DNA from: Rhodospirillaceae bacterium bin65
GTDB lineage: Bacteria > Pseudomonadota > Alphaproteobacteria > Bin65
NCBI GenBank assembly: GCA_002238725.1
Contig: MPMX01000020.1
Location: 1-64,000 of the forward strand
Direction of reading: 5' to 3'
Length of the DNA: 64,000 nucleotides
Positions 1-8,776 of the stretch are shown here, piece by piece. The number at the start of each line of letters is the position of its first letter. The first letter of the stretch is position 1. The notes beneath the pieces are model-generated. The model searched no databases. It was not told the DNA's origin and saw nothing but the letters and a program-made list of their open reading frames with translations. The position numbers were made by a program, and so were the translations under genes.

Positions 1-209
1 TGATTCCACAGCGCCGGGGACCGCGCGGCGCGCACAAGATCACCGCCGAGATCCTCGCCTTCGTCGAGGAGTACAGGACCCGCCACGGGCCGGTCGGCAG
101 CCGCAAGCTGGTCCCGCTCATCGCCGAGCGCTTCGGAGTCACCCTGCATCCGCGCGGGCTCGACAAGGCCATCGCGCGCACCAAAAAAAACTCGCCCCGC
201 CGGTCATGA
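1..209 (+). CDS. Hypothetical protein of the recombinase cassette, C-terminal part (5' end outside window)
   Basis: An open frame enters from the left edge (codon phase begins at base 3) and stops with TGA at 207-209. The visible 68 residues are basic and predicted helical, with a GxHKITAEILAFVEEYR stretch followed by a segment like VTLHPRGLDKAIAR, which looks like a helix-turn-helix. The stop overlaps the ATG of the next gene as ATGA, so the two are probably translationally coupled. Its position just before a small ORF and a large serine recombinase suggests an accessory DNA-binding protein of the same mobile element. Function is inferred from context only; the start and any N-terminal domain lie outside the window. 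Confidence 0.6.
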   Translation, partial: IPQRRGPRGAHKITAEILAFVEEYRTRHGPVGSRKLVPLIAERFGVTLHPRGLDKAIARTKKNSPRRS

Positions 210-481
210 CGATGCCGTGGCTCGATACGGAGGGGCTCGAGCGCTACTGCACCTGGCGCCGGCAGTGGAGGGCGAACGTCGACAGCCAGGCGATCGCCAT
301 ACTCCGTCATCACGGCATGGCGCGCGCCCTGGAGCTCACCGCCAGCGTGCCGCCGCCACCGGCGCCACCGACCGGCGCGCAGCCCACGCTCGACCTCATG
401 CCGGTCATGCAGGAGGCCGCCGCCATGGTCCGCGACCTGCTCACCCATGAATGCAACGTCGAGGGAATCTGCCATGTCTGA
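206..481 (+). CDS. Small hypothetical protein of the serine recombinase cassette
   Basis: A 91-residue ORF linked by a 4-bp ATGA overlap to the gene before it and by an 8-bp overlap to the recombinase after it. The sequence has a Trp/Arg-rich N-terminus (WRRQWRANVDSQAIAILRHH), a central Pro-rich stretch (PPPPAPPTG) and a helical C-terminus; no catalytic motif is visible. Overlaps on both sides make it a genuine member of a three-gene transcription unit rather than a chance ORF. I do not recognise a family. It could assist recombinase binding or expression, but nothing in the sequence proves that. Confidence 0.6.
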   Translation: MTMPWLDTEGLERYCTWRRQWRANVDSQAIAILRHHGMARALELTASVPPPPAPPTGAQPTLDLMPVMQEAAAMVRDLLTHECNVEGICHV

Positions 482-2597
482 CGTCCCGACTTCGTTCAAG
501 GTCGCCGAGCATCACCGGCGCCGCGAGGCCTGCCTCTACGTCCGCCAGTCCTCGCCCAAACAGGTCGTCAACCACACCGAGAGCACGCGGCGCCAGTACG
601 GGCTGCGCCAGCGCGCGATCGCGCTCGGCTGGCCCGACGAGGGCATCCGCACCATCGATGACGATCAGGGCATCTCCGGCGAGCACAGCGGCAACCGGAG
701 CGGCTTCCGCGACCTCATGGACCGGGTCGCCGCCGGCGACGTGGGCATCGTCCTCAGCCTTGAGGTGTCCCGGTTGTGCCGGAACGCGGCGGACTGGCAG
801 AGACTGCTCCAGATCGCCGCCTTCTGCGACACGCTGATCCTCGACGAGGACGGCCTCTACGATCCCAACGACAGCAACGACCGGCTTCTCCTGGGGTTCA
901 AGGGCGCACTCTCGGAATACGAGATGCAGAGCATCCGCGCGCGCCTGCTCGGCGGACAGCGCAGCAAGGCGCGCCGCGGCGAGTTGAAAATGCGCCTGCC
1001 TCTCGGCCTGGCCTACAACGACCGCGACGAGGTCGTGCTCGACCCCGACCGCGCTGTCGTCGAGGCCATCTCCCTGGTGTTCGCCACGTTCCGTCGCACG
1101 GGATCCGCGATGCAGACCCTCAAGTGGTTCCGAAAGAACGCCGTGACGCTGCCGTCGCGGCCCTACAGACTGCATGGCGAGCTGATGTGGTCGGTACCCA
1201 ATCACAGCCACATCCTGTTCATCCTCCACAACCCCCGCTACGCCGGATGCTTCGTCTACGGGCGCTCGCGAACCCGGAAACTGCCCGACGGCAAGGCCCA
1301 CTACACCAAGCTGGCGATGGAGGAATGGCAGGTCTGCATCCCCGAGGCCCATGCCGGGTACATCGACTGGGACGAGTACTGCCGCAACCAGGAGACGCTG
1401 GAGAACAACCGCACCGGCTTCATGCCGGGCGCCGGGCGTCAGCCACCGCCGCGAGACGGCCTCGCCATGCTCCAGTCGCGGGTCGTCTGCGGCCATTGCG
1501 GGCACCGGATGACCAGCCACTACAGCCCGGCGCGGCCGGACCGGAACCAGACGGCCCGATGGTACTACTATTGCAAGCACAACATCGTCCGCCATGGAGC
1601 CCGCACCTGCCAGAGCCTGCGCGGCCCGGAGGTCGATGCGGCCGTGTCGGACTTCATCGTGGCAGCGGTGAACCGGGAGAATATCGCCCTCGCCCTCGCC
1701 GTGCGCGACCAGGTGCGCGCCGACTTTGAGGCCTCCGATCGCCAGCACGCGAATAGGATCGAAGCGCTGCGCACCGAAGCGGACATGGCGCGGCGCAGGT
1801 ATCTGGCGGTCGACCCGTCGAACCGCCTGGTCGCCGCCACTCTCGAGGCCGAGTGGAACGCCCGCCTCGAGGCGCTCACGCGCGCCGTCGCCGAGCGCGA
1901 GCAGCTCGGCAAGGCCCACCAGAAGGCCATATCGGCCGAGCAGGACAAACGGGTTCTGGAGATGGCCCGCGACTTCGGACGGGTCTGGAACGCGCCCTCG
2001 ACGAGCAACCTCGACCGCAAGCGCCTCCTCGCGCTGCTCATCGAGGATGCCACCCTGACCCGCGAAGGCTACCGGGCGACCATCGGGCTGCGTCTGCGCG
2101 GCGGCAAGACCCACACGCTCCAGGTCGAGCTGCCGAAGCCATACTTCGTGAAAAGGCAGCGTATGCCGTGCGGGGAAGAAGCGAGGATCGAGATCAAGGC
2201 CCTCGTGGACCAGGGCCATGACAACGACACGGTGGCTGAGGAACTCAACAGGCGCGGACGCAGGGATGCTCAAGGCGACCCCTTCACCGCACGTTGCATC
2301 CAGGAGTTCCGCGGCAACTGGAACTGGCCCAGCTGCACCCAGCTGCATCGGGCCAGGCTTCGCGAGCAGGGCTATGTCAGCGAGCAAGAACTCGCGTCAT
2401 CCATGGGAATCCACCCGTGTACAGTGCGCCAAAGGGCGCACCGCAAGCGCGGCATCGAGGCCCGTCGCTTCAAGGTCGGGGGCAGAAACTTCACCATGTA
2501 CAAAGAGGTGCCCCACAGCGCAGACAACGATCATGGAGACCTTGATTGCCCTTCCGATCCGGGCCTGTCACAACAAAACGAGGGAGTTGCGAAATGA
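474..2597 (+). CDS. Large serine recombinase (site-specific DNA recombinase)
   Basis: Catalyses DNA strand exchange through a 5'-phosphoserine intermediate. From the ATG at 474 (preceded by GAGGGA, and overlapping the previous stop) the protein is 707 residues. The resolvase-like catalytic domain (about 18-165) begins with YVRQSS, so Ser26 is the likely nucleophile; further motifs are DDQGISG and the LSLEVSRLCRN region. A recombinase domain follows (about 180-300), then a zinc ribbon with Cys339, Cys342, Cys367 and Cys379, a charged helical segment (about 415-500), and a C-terminal helix-turn-helix near 635-660. An upstream ATG at 447 would only add nine residues and has a poorer ribosome site. 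The gene ends directly against a truncated transposase read from the other strand, so its last ~15 codons may not be native. Confidence 0.93.
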   Translation: MSDVPTSFKVAEHHRRREACLYVRQSSPKQVVNHTESTRRQYGLRQRAIALGWPDEGIRTIDDDQGISGEHSGNRSGFRDLMDRVAAGDVGIVLSLEVSRLCRNAADWQRLLQIAAFCDTLILDEDGLYDPNDSNDRLLLGFKGALSEYEMQSIRARLLGGQRSKARRGELKMRLPLGLAYNDRDEVVLDPDRAVVEAISLVFATFRRTGSAMQTLKWFRKNAVTLPSRPYRLHGELMWSVPNHSHILFILHNPRYAGCFVYGRSRTRKLPDGKAHYTKLAMEEWQVCIPEAHAGYIDWDEYCRNQETLENNRTGFMPGAGRQPPPRDGLAMLQSRVVCGHCGHRMTSHYSPARPDRNQTARWYYYCKHNIVRHGARTCQSLRGPEVDAAVSDFIVAAVNRENIALALAVRDQVRADFEASDRQHANRIEALRTEADMARRRYLAVDPSNRLVAATLEAEWNARLEALTRAVAEREQLGKAHQKAISAEQDKRVLEMARDFGRVWNAPSTSNLDRKRLLALLIEDATLTREGYRATIGLRLRGGKTHTLQVELPKPYFVKRQRMPCGEEARIEIKALVDQGHDNDTVAEELNRRGRRDAQGDPFTARCIQEFRGNWNWPSCTQLHRARLREQGYVSEQELASSMGIHPCTVRQRAHRKRGIEARRFKVGGRNFTMYKEVPHSADNDHGDLDCPSDPGLSQQNEGVAK

Positions 2598-2601
2598 ATC
2601 C

Positions 2602-3453
2602 TTCGTTCTGATAAGGGGCTCCCGCGAGGGTCGTGGAGTGGACGATGCCGAGCCGGTGCAGCCCCTCCTCGACCTCGCCGGCGATCATCGGCGAGCCGTT
2701 GTCGCTCATCAGCGCGCGCGGCAGGCCGCGCTTCATGAAGGCCTGGCAGAGCCCGTGGACGAAGACCTCGGCGGTCTCCGCCAGATACCACTGCAGGTGG
2801 CAGCCGAGCCGCGAGCGGTCGTCCAGGAACCCGAGCAGGATCGGCGTCTTCCATTCGCCGGACGGCGTCAGCACGCGGCGCTTCGCATGGTGGAAGTCGC
2901 AGTGCCAGAGGCCGTGGCTGCGCTCGACCTCGTAGCTCAGCACCTCGCGCGTCTGCGCGACCGGCTCGGGCTCGCGCTCGAAGCGCCGGCGCCGGCGCTT
3001 GCGGACCAGGCCGCGGCTGCGCATCGCCCGGGTCAGCGTCGCGTAGGACGGCATCGGGCCGAGCGCGGGGTCGGCCTCGGCCAGCGCGCCGAGGTTCTCG
3101 TAGTGCAGCTGCGCCGACCACGACGGATGCGCCCGGTACTGCTCGCGCAGCGCCTCGATCAGCGCCGGCGACATCGCCCGCTCGCGCCCGGCATCGGCGC
3201 GCGGCCGCCGCTGCAGCGCCTTGACCGGATCGTGCTCGGCCGCCCGCGCCTGGTAATACCAGCGTTCGATCGTGGAGGCCGCGAAGCGCACCGGGCCCCT
3301 GCCCGACGGGTGCTCCCAGTCGCGCCGCGACAGCCGCTCAAGCTCCGCCCGCAGCCGCCCTGCCGGCGGCGGCGAGGCCAGCAGCGGCCCGACCACCGCG
3401 AAGCGCAGCCGCGCCCACCGGTCGCGGCGGCCGTTCCCGTCGTTGCTGTCCAT
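2602..3453 (-). pseudogene. IS481-like DDE transposase, 3'-truncated
   Basis: Begins at the ATG ending at 3453. About 284 residues look authentic: an N-terminal HTH/Arg-rich region, then an rve (integrase core) domain with Asp186 in WHCDFHHAKRR and Asp251 in MSDNGSPM. Family members normally continue ...SPYQN-x-KQE, where the Glu, 35 residues after the second Asp, completes the DDE triad. Here the sequence breaks right after PYQN/E (codon 2602-2604) and then reads out of frame through recombinase DNA to a stop at 2491. The catalytic Glu and C-terminus are lost, so I call it inactive. The start lies 50 bp inside the 3' end of the upstream gene, typical of a two-ORF element. Confidence 0.75.
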
Positions 3454-3502
3454 CCCGGCATCCCTCCCTCGCCGTCCTGGGGAGTTGCCGGTGTAGAGCG
3501 GC

Positions 3503-4117
3503 CTATCCGTTCATAAAAGAAACGCTTTCTGCGGGAGATCCCGGCCCGGCGCCGAGCGTGCAAAAGCCGGTCCACGGCATCAGCCAGACCAGGCTGCGCA
3601 ACAGCCGCGAGCGGAAGCTGGCGCCCCGCATCGAACCCAGCAGCCAGCGCAGCAGCGCCTCGCCGGGCGGCGCTGCAAGCGCGCCCCGCTTGGCCCGCCA
3701 TTCCCGGGTGAGCGGGAAGATCTCCTGCCACCAGCGCCGCCAGCGCCTCAGCGTCGACGCCGGAACCCCGCACCGCCGCGCGATCGTCTGCAGCCGCACG
3801 CTGCCGGCCAGAGCCAGAGCGCTCACCAGGAGGAACACAGCCCCGACATAGAACCGGCGCCCGAAGAAACGCACCGACGGAGGATTCACGCGGCGCCGGC
3901 ACACCGAACAGCACAGGCTGAAGCGCCGGGCATCGTCCCGAAGATCGGCCGACAGGCCGTACGGCTTGCGCGGGTAGGTCGCGCTGTGAAGCGCCCCGCC
4001 GCAGCGCGGACAGCCCGCCGCACGGCAGGTCTCCGTCTCCGCCGCGTCGACCCGCTTCAGGAAAGCCCACACCCGGGCATCGGAAAGCATGGAGTGACGG
4101 AACAGCTTGTGCGACAT
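3503..4117 (-). CDS. Zinc-finger/HTH protein of the IS481-like element
   Basis: A 204-residue protein directly upstream of, and overlapping, the truncated transposase gene. It has CPRCGG near residue 38 and CCSVCRRR near residue 70, a plausible four-cysteine zinc site, then a hydrophobic stretch (VGAVFLLVSALALAG) and a helix-turn-helix (LQTIARRCGVPASTLRRWRRWW, in two parts about 110-130). Such proteins commonly accompany this group of DDE transposases and probably help bind the element ends. It seems complete (ATG to stop). With its transposase truncated it is likely a passenger. Confidence 0.65.
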   Translation of the reverse strand: MSHKLFRHSMLSDARVWAFLKRVDAAETETCRAAGCPRCGGALHSATYPRKPYGLSADLRDDARRFSLCCSVCRRRVNPPSVRFFGRRFYVGAVFLLVSALALAGSVRLQTIARRCGVPASTLRRWRRWWQEIFPLTREWRAKRGALAAPPGEALLRWLLGSMRGASFRSRLLRSLVWLMPWTGFCTLGAGPGSPAESVSFMNG

Positions 4118-4259
4118 TGGGGCGTCTCAGATGATTTCACCGTCACCGAGACAAGCCCTCCGGCGGCCTTCTTGCAAGATCGCCGGGGGGCACCCTCCCC
4201 AAACCCTCGATTAATCCGAGCCGATCAGCCCCAGATCGCCGCTGAAAGCGTGCGCCCGC

Positions 4260-5648
4260 TCACCAGGCCGTCTTCTCCCGGATCGCGGCCTCGCGCCCGG
4301 CCTCGTCTTCGATCGCCTCGAAGTCCTTCTTCCAGATGATCCGGGCGGCGCCTTCGAGTCCCATGCCGCCGAACTCGGCGGTCGGCCAGGCGACGAGCAA
4401 GGCCGGGTCCAGCGCCTTCGAACCCATGACATAGTAGCCGAGGCCGTAGGCCTTGCGCATCACGACGGTGAGGCACGGGATCGTCGCGTTGGCGAGCGCG
4501 ACCAGAATCCGCGCGCTGTGCCGCACCAGGCCGGTCGTCTCGACCTCCGGGCCGACCATCAGGCCCGGCGTGTCGCACAGGATGACCATCGGGATGTCGT
4601 GGGCGTCGCACAGCTGGATGAAGCGGGCGATCTTGTCCGAGGTCGGGCTGTCGACGGCGCCGCCGAGAAAGGTCGGCTGGCTGGCGACGACGCCCACCGG
4701 CAACCCTTCCAGCCGGGCGAAGGCGGTGAGCGCCGCGCCGCCGAATTTCGGCCGCAGCTCTTGGACCGAGCCGATATCGAACAGATGGTCGAGTACCCGG
4801 CGCACATTGTAACCCTGCATCGGGTCTTCCGGCACGATATCGCGCAGCTTCGCGACGTCCGGCGCGCGGCCCGGTTCGGCAGCGCCCTGGAAAAAGCCGA
4901 GCGCGCGCCGCGCCATTGCCGTGGCTTCCGCATCGTCCTTGCACAGGATATCGACGGCGCCGGCCCGGACATGGACATCGACCGGGCCGATCTCCTCCGG
5001 CGTCGGCGTGTAGCCCAGCGCCTGCTGGACCAGCGCCGGCCCGGCCATGCCGATCACCGCCCGCTCGGTCGCGATCAGGATATCGCACATGCCGGCGAGA
5101 TTGGCATTGCCGGCGAAGCAGCGCCCGGCGACGACGCCGATCGTCGGCACCAGGCCGGACAGGCGCGCGAAGTTGACGAAGGTCCGCGTATCGCCGCGGG
5201 TCGAGGCGATCATGTCGTGGGGCCGGGCGCCGCCGCCCTCCAGCCAGCTCACCATCGGCCAGCGCTGCGCCGCGGCCAGCGCGTAGATCCGGTCGGTCTT
5301 GCGGTGGTTGGTGAAGCTCTGGGTGCCGGCATGGACGGTGTAGTCGTAAGCCATGACGGCGACCGGTTTGCCGTCCGCCAGCCCGTGGCCCATGACGACG
5401 CCGTCGGCCGCGCCGGCCATGTCCTCGCGCGCCGGCTTGGACACCCGGCCGTATTCGACGAAGCTGCCGGCATCGAGGAAGGCGGCGAGGCTCTCCCGCG
5501 CCGTCATCTGCCCGCGCGCGTGCCGCTTGGCCGTCGCCTCCGGCCGCGCCCTGTCGAGCGCCCCCTGCCGCACGCGCCAGACCGCCTGCAAGTCGGCGCG
5601 TGCCGGGGCGGATGGGGCAGACGCGGAGGGCTTCTTGCGTGCGGTCAT
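4260..5648 (-). CDS. Acyl-CoA carboxyltransferase (PccB/MmdA-like, biotin-dependent carboxylase beta subunit)
   Basis: Transfers a carboxyl group between carboxybiotin and an acyl-CoA. The 462-residue protein has both crotonase-like halves: the N-terminal half carries GGGARPHDM and a glycine-rich oxyanion region (VVAGRCFAGNANLAGMCD), the C-terminal half has SQPTFLGGAVDSPTSDK, LCDTPGLMVG and RKAYGLGYYVMGSKA. It is somewhat shorter than classical PccB (~510). The ATG at 5648 overlaps the stop of the upstream hydratase gene by 4 bp, so it is the third gene of a minus-strand operon. No biotin carboxylase or biotinyl-carrier gene lies in the window, so the acyl-CoA substrate and the direction (carboxylase or decarboxylase) are unknown. 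The linkage to 2-oxopentenoate-hydratase homologues hints at catabolism of an aromatic or dicarboxylic compound. Confidence 0.88.
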   Translation of the reverse strand: MTARKKPSASAPSAPARADLQAVWRVRQGALDRARPEATAKRHARGQMTARESLAAFLDAGSFVEYGRVSKPAREDMAGAADGVVMGHGLADGKPVAVMAYDYTVHAGTQSFTNHRKTDRIYALAAAQRWPMVSWLEGGGARPHDMIASTRGDTRTFVNFARLSGLVPTIGVVAGRCFAGNANLAGMCDILIATERAVIGMAGPALVQQALGYTPTPEEIGPVDVHVRAGAVDILCKDDAEATAMARRALGFFQGAAEPGRAPDVAKLRDIVPEDPMQGYNVRRVLDHLFDIGSVQELRPKFGGAALTAFARLEGLPVGVVASQPTFLGGAVDSPTSDKIARFIQLCDAHDIPMVILCDTPGLMVGPEVETTGLVRHSARILVALANATIPCLTVVMRKAYGLGYYVMGSKALDPALLVAWPTAEFGGMGLEGAARIIWKKDFEAIEDEAGREAAIREKTAW

Positions 5649-6430
5649 GCTGAGAATGTTACGCTGACCGTGCCCAGGATACCGAAATCGGCCGTTGCCG
5701 TGCCCCCGTTCGGGACATATTGCATGCCGGTGCAGGTACCGGTCGTCACGACCTGTCCGGCCAGCAAGCCATAGCCGCGGCGGGAGAGATCGTTGGCCAG
5801 CCAGGCCAGCGCCTCCAGCGGGTGGCCCAGCGCGTCGCGCCCGCGGCCCCGGCCGGTTTCCGCGCCCTTGATGGACATGACGATTTCGGCCTCCTCGAGA
5901 TCGACCGCCGCCCAATCGGAAACGGCATCGCCCAGGACGAGCCCGCCATTCGCGCCGGTGTCCGCCGTCAGCCTGAGAATGCCGGCCTCGGCGAAGCGGG
6001 TGAAGCGCGTGTCGATGATCTCAATGGCCGGGAAGAGGCCGGCGACTCGTTCGGCGACCTCCGCGCGGATCCAGGGATCCTGGCGTGCCGGAATGTCCGC
6101 CGCCAGTTCGAAGGCAAATTCTCCTTCAACGCCCTGCCGGATGAAACTTCCCGCCGGCACGACCGCCGGCGACCGGAACAGGAAGGGGCGGAAGACGCGG
6201 CCGGGAAAGGGCCTGTCCGTTTTCAGCATCTCCTGGGCGGCGGCTGTGGTGCAGCCGATCTTGTAGCCGGCAAGCGGCCAGCCGCACAGGCCGACCATGG
6301 CCTCCTGAATGGCACGACAGTCATCGGTTGTTGCCGGAATACAGCCTTCGGGCAGATCTTCCAGCGCTACCGCCTCGTTCCGGGCGTCGATCAGCGTTTT
6401 TGCGGCCAGTCTGATGGTGTCGGGTGTCAT
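5645..6430 (-). CDS. 2-oxopent-4-enoate hydratase family protein (copy 2)
   Basis: A 261-residue member of the fumarylacetoacetase-fold hydratase/decarboxylase family (MhpD/DmpE/DmpH type), which adds water to 2-oxo-4-enoates or decarboxylates 4-oxalocrotonate. Visible family signatures are AGYKIGCTT, PFPGRVFRPFL, EGEFAFELAADIP (metal-ligand Glu pair), AIEIIDTRF, GANGGLVLGDAV, HPLEALAWLANDL and VVTTGTCTGM. It lies 9 bp after a paralogue and overlaps the carboxyltransferase by 4 bp, so all three are co-transcribed. Sequence alone does not separate hydratase from decarboxylase activity. The paired paralogues may form a hetero-complex, as hydratase/decarboxylase partners do in meta-cleavage pathways, but this is inference. 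Confidence 0.87.
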   Translation of the reverse strand: MTPDTIRLAAKTLIDARNEAVALEDLPEGCIPATTDDCRAIQEAMVGLCGWPLAGYKIGCTTAAAQEMLKTDRPFPGRVFRPFLFRSPAVVPAGSFIRQGVEGEFAFELAADIPARQDPWIRAEVAERVAGLFPAIEIIDTRFTRFAEAGILRLTADTGANGGLVLGDAVSDWAAVDLEEAEIVMSIKGAETGRGRGRDALGHPLEALAWLANDLSRRGYGLLAGQVVTTGTCTGMQYVPNGGTATADFGILGTVSVTFSA

Positions 6431-6439
6431 GGCGCGGCC

Positions 6440-7228
6440 CTATTCTTCGAATGTCACCTGGACCGTGCCCGCCGGTCCGAAATCGCCCACGGCCGTCGCG
6501 CCGGTGTGGCATGGCGTAATGCCGGTCATGGAGCCGGTCGTGACGACCGCGCCCTCCTCCAGCCCGATGCCGCGCCGGGAGAGGTCGTTGGCCAGCCAGA
6601 CCAGCGTGTTCAGAGGATGGCCGAGCACGTTGGCGCCGCTGCCGGTGGTGGCGACTTCGCCATCCACCGTCAGGGTCACGGCGGCGGCGGCAAGGTCGCG
6701 CTCGCGCCAGTCGCCGATCGGGTCGCCGAGCACAAGCGCGCCGTTCGAGCCGTTGTCGGCGACGAAATGGGCGGCGCCGAGCGCCAGCCCGTCGACCCAG
6801 TAATCGTTGACCAGCTCTATCGCCGGATAGGCGGCGGTGACCGCATCGCGGATATCGTCCATCCCGTAATCGGCCTCGCGCGGCGGCAGGGCGCGGCCGA
6901 GCCGGAAGGCGAACTCGCACTCGACGGCGCATTTGTGCAGGGCGGCAGCAGCGACGGTCGCAGGGCTTTGCAGCAGGTAGGGCGCGAAAACCCGGCCGGG
7001 AAATGGCTCGTCAGTGCGGAGCATTTCCATCGCCGCCCGGCTCGCCGCGCCGACCTTCCAGCCGGCGACGTCCAGGCCCCAGAGCTCGGCCAGCGCGTTT
7101 TGGATGGCCATGCCGTCGTCGACGCTCTCCGGCGTGCACTCCGGCGGCAGGCGCTCCAGCCGGCGATGGTCGCCGCGCGCTTTCAGCAGCAGTTCGGCGG
7201 CGGTCCGGGCGGCAGATTCGCTCAACAT
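6440..7228 (-). CDS. 2-oxopent-4-enoate hydratase family protein (copy 1)
   Basis: First gene of the minus-strand operon, 262 residues, homologous along its whole length to the next gene. Shared blocks include AGWKVGAAS, PFPGRVFAPYL, ECEFAFRLGRALP, AIELVNDYW, GSNGALVLGDPI, HPLNTLVWLANDL and VVTTGSMTGI. The fold and metal-binding Glu residues match 2-keto-4-pentenoate hydratases and 4-oxalocrotonate decarboxylases. The copies have diverged considerably, so this is an old duplication with likely different substrates or partner roles. It faces the MATE exporter gene across a 151-bp divergent region that should hold both promoters. Confidence 0.87.
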   Translation of the reverse strand: MLSESAARTAAELLLKARGDHRRLERLPPECTPESVDDGMAIQNALAELWGLDVAGWKVGAASRAAMEMLRTDEPFPGRVFAPYLLQSPATVAAAALHKCAVECEFAFRLGRALPPREADYGMDDIRDAVTAAYPAIELVNDYWVDGLALGAAHFVADNGSNGALVLGDPIGDWRERDLAAAAVTLTVDGEVATTGSGANVLGHPLNTLVWLANDLSRRGIGLEEGAVVTTGSMTGITPCHTGATAVGDFGPAGTVQVTFEE

Positions 7229-7379
7229 GTCGGGGGCCTGAAGCAGCTATCCTTGCGGCGGGCGGTGCCCGTGGGGGTCATAGCACAGACGCCCTGCGGC
7301 GCCAGACCTTGAAGGCCCGCCGGGAGCGACCCCATATCGGCCGGCCCTGCAACCCGATCCGAACGGGAACCGGCCCACC

Positions 7380-8768
7380 ATGACGGCGCCACGGCACGAA
7401 GTGTGGTTAGTGGAAGCGCGGCAGACGATCCGTCTCGCCTTGCCGCTGGCGCTGATGCAGCTCAGCCAGATCGCCATGTCGACGATCGACGTCCTTATGA
7501 TCGGGCGGCTGGGCAAGGAGGCACTGGCCGGCGCGGCTCTTGGCGGCACGCTGATCTTCCTGTGGTCCGTCACCGGCATGGGGCTGGTTACGGCAGTCGC
7601 GCCGCTCGCCGCCCAGGCCTTCGGCGCGGAAGTCCCGGTCCGGGTGCGCCGGGTGACGCGCCAGGGACTGTGGGTGTCGGTGCTGATCAGCGTCCCCGGC
7701 CTGTTCGCTCTGCTGGCGATGGAGCCGGTGCTGCACTGGATGGACCAGCCGGCCGTTGCCGTCCGTGGCGCCGGGGAATATCTCGCTACGGTCGCCTGGA
7801 GCCTGCCGATGATCGTCGGCTTCGTCGTGCTGCGCTGTTTCGGCGCGGCGCTCAACCGGCCGCGGCCGGCGCTGTGGATGATGCTGGCCGGCCTGCCGCT
7901 CAATGCCCTGCTGGATTATGCGCTGATATTCGGCGAACTGGGCGCGCCGCGCCTCGAACTGGCCGGGGCGGGGCTGGCGACGACGATCGTCCAGACCTTC
8001 CTGTTCCTGGGTCTGCTGTGGTTCAGCACAAGGAGCCGGGACCTGCGCGACTATCGCATCCTGATGCGCTTCTGGCGCCCGGACTGGGCGGTCTTCCGGC
8101 GGATCTTCGCCATCGGCCTGCCGATCGCCGGCATCTATCTGATCGAGATGGGGGTCTTCTCCTTTGCCGTGGTGATGATGGGATGGATCGACGCCACCGC
8201 CATCGCCGCCCACCACATTGCGATCCAGGTCGCCGCCGTCACCTTCATGGTGCCGATGGGCATCGGCCAGGCGGCGACCGTCCGGGTCGGACAGGAGATG
8301 GGACGCGGAAATCCGTCCGGCATGCGGCGCGCGGGTTTTGCTGCGCTCGCAATCGGCATTGCCTTCATGTCGGCCATGAGCCTGCTGATCGCGCTGTTTC
8401 CCGCCTTCCTGGCCGGCCTGTTCCTGGACCGGGGCATGGCCGGTTCGGCCGAAGTGCTGGCGCTGGCTGCAAGCCTGCTCTACGTCGCCGCCGCCTTCCA
8501 GATCGTCGATGGCATGCAGGCTATCTGCGCCGGCGCCCTGCGCGGGCTGAACGATACGCGGATCCCGATGGTGGCCGCCGCCGTCGGCTACTGGATTGTT
8601 GGGTTCGGCGTCGGCTGGACGCTCGGTTTCGCTGTCGGATGGGGCGCGGTCGGAATCTGGATCGGCCTCGCCCTCGGCCTCGCGGCGACCGGCACCTTCT
8701 TCGTCACCCGCTTCAACCGGCTGACCCGGTCCCGCCTGCCCTCGCCAGAGGCCCCGGTCCGACGCTAA
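7380..8768 (+). CDS. MATE family multidrug/toxin efflux transporter
   Basis: A 462-residue inner-membrane protein with about twelve hydrophobic segments in the two six-helix halves of the MATE fold. The N-terminus (IRLALPLALMQLSQIAMSTIDVLMIGRLG) is a typical first-helix MATE signature, and RCFGAALNRPRPAL and CAGALRGLNDTRIPM sit at the equivalent positions of the two halves. MATE proteins export cationic compounds in exchange for Na+ or H+. Translation starts at ATG 7380. The next gene, tlyA, starts 8 bp after the stop, suggesting co-transcription although function is unrelated. Confidence 0.92.
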   Translation: MTAPRHEVWLVEARQTIRLALPLALMQLSQIAMSTIDVLMIGRLGKEALAGAALGGTLIFLWSVTGMGLVTAVAPLAAQAFGAEVPVRVRRVTRQGLWVSVLISVPGLFALLAMEPVLHWMDQPAVAVRGAGEYLATVAWSLPMIVGFVVLRCFGAALNRPRPALWMMLAGLPLNALLDYALIFGELGAPRLELAGAGLATTIVQTFLFLGLLWFSTRSRDLRDYRILMRFWRPDWAVFRRIFAIGLPIAGIYLIEMGVFSFAVVMMGWIDATAIAAHHIAIQVAAVTFMVPMGIGQAATVRVGQEMGRGNPSGMRRAGFAALAIGIAFMSAMSLLIALFPAFLAGLFLDRGMAGSAEVLALAASLLYVAAAFQIVDGMQAICAGALRGLNDTRIPMVAAAVGYWIVGFGVGWTLGFAVGWGAVGIWIGLALGLAATGTFFVTRFNRLTRSRLPSPEAPVRR

Positions 8769-8776
8769 AATGGCGC

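Larger units (their letters stand above)
2598..4160 (-). mobile_element. Truncated IS481-like two-gene insertion element
   Basis: Two minus-strand genes, a zinc-finger/HTH protein and a DDE transposase, form the element. The left boundary is the point near 2602 where transposase coding stops matching and recombinase-gene sequence begins. The right boundary is uncertain; a segment at about 4126-4154 begins and ends with inverted GTCTC/GAGAC just outside the first gene and may be the terminal repeat. The opposite terminal repeat is missing, which agrees with truncation. The element is therefore unlikely to move by itself. Confidence 0.6.

Noticed and set aside
441-2387. Long minus-strand ORF (648 codons) opposite the serine recombinase
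   Set aside because: It is the antisense shadow of a clear recombinase gene in GC-rich DNA and shows no domain motif.
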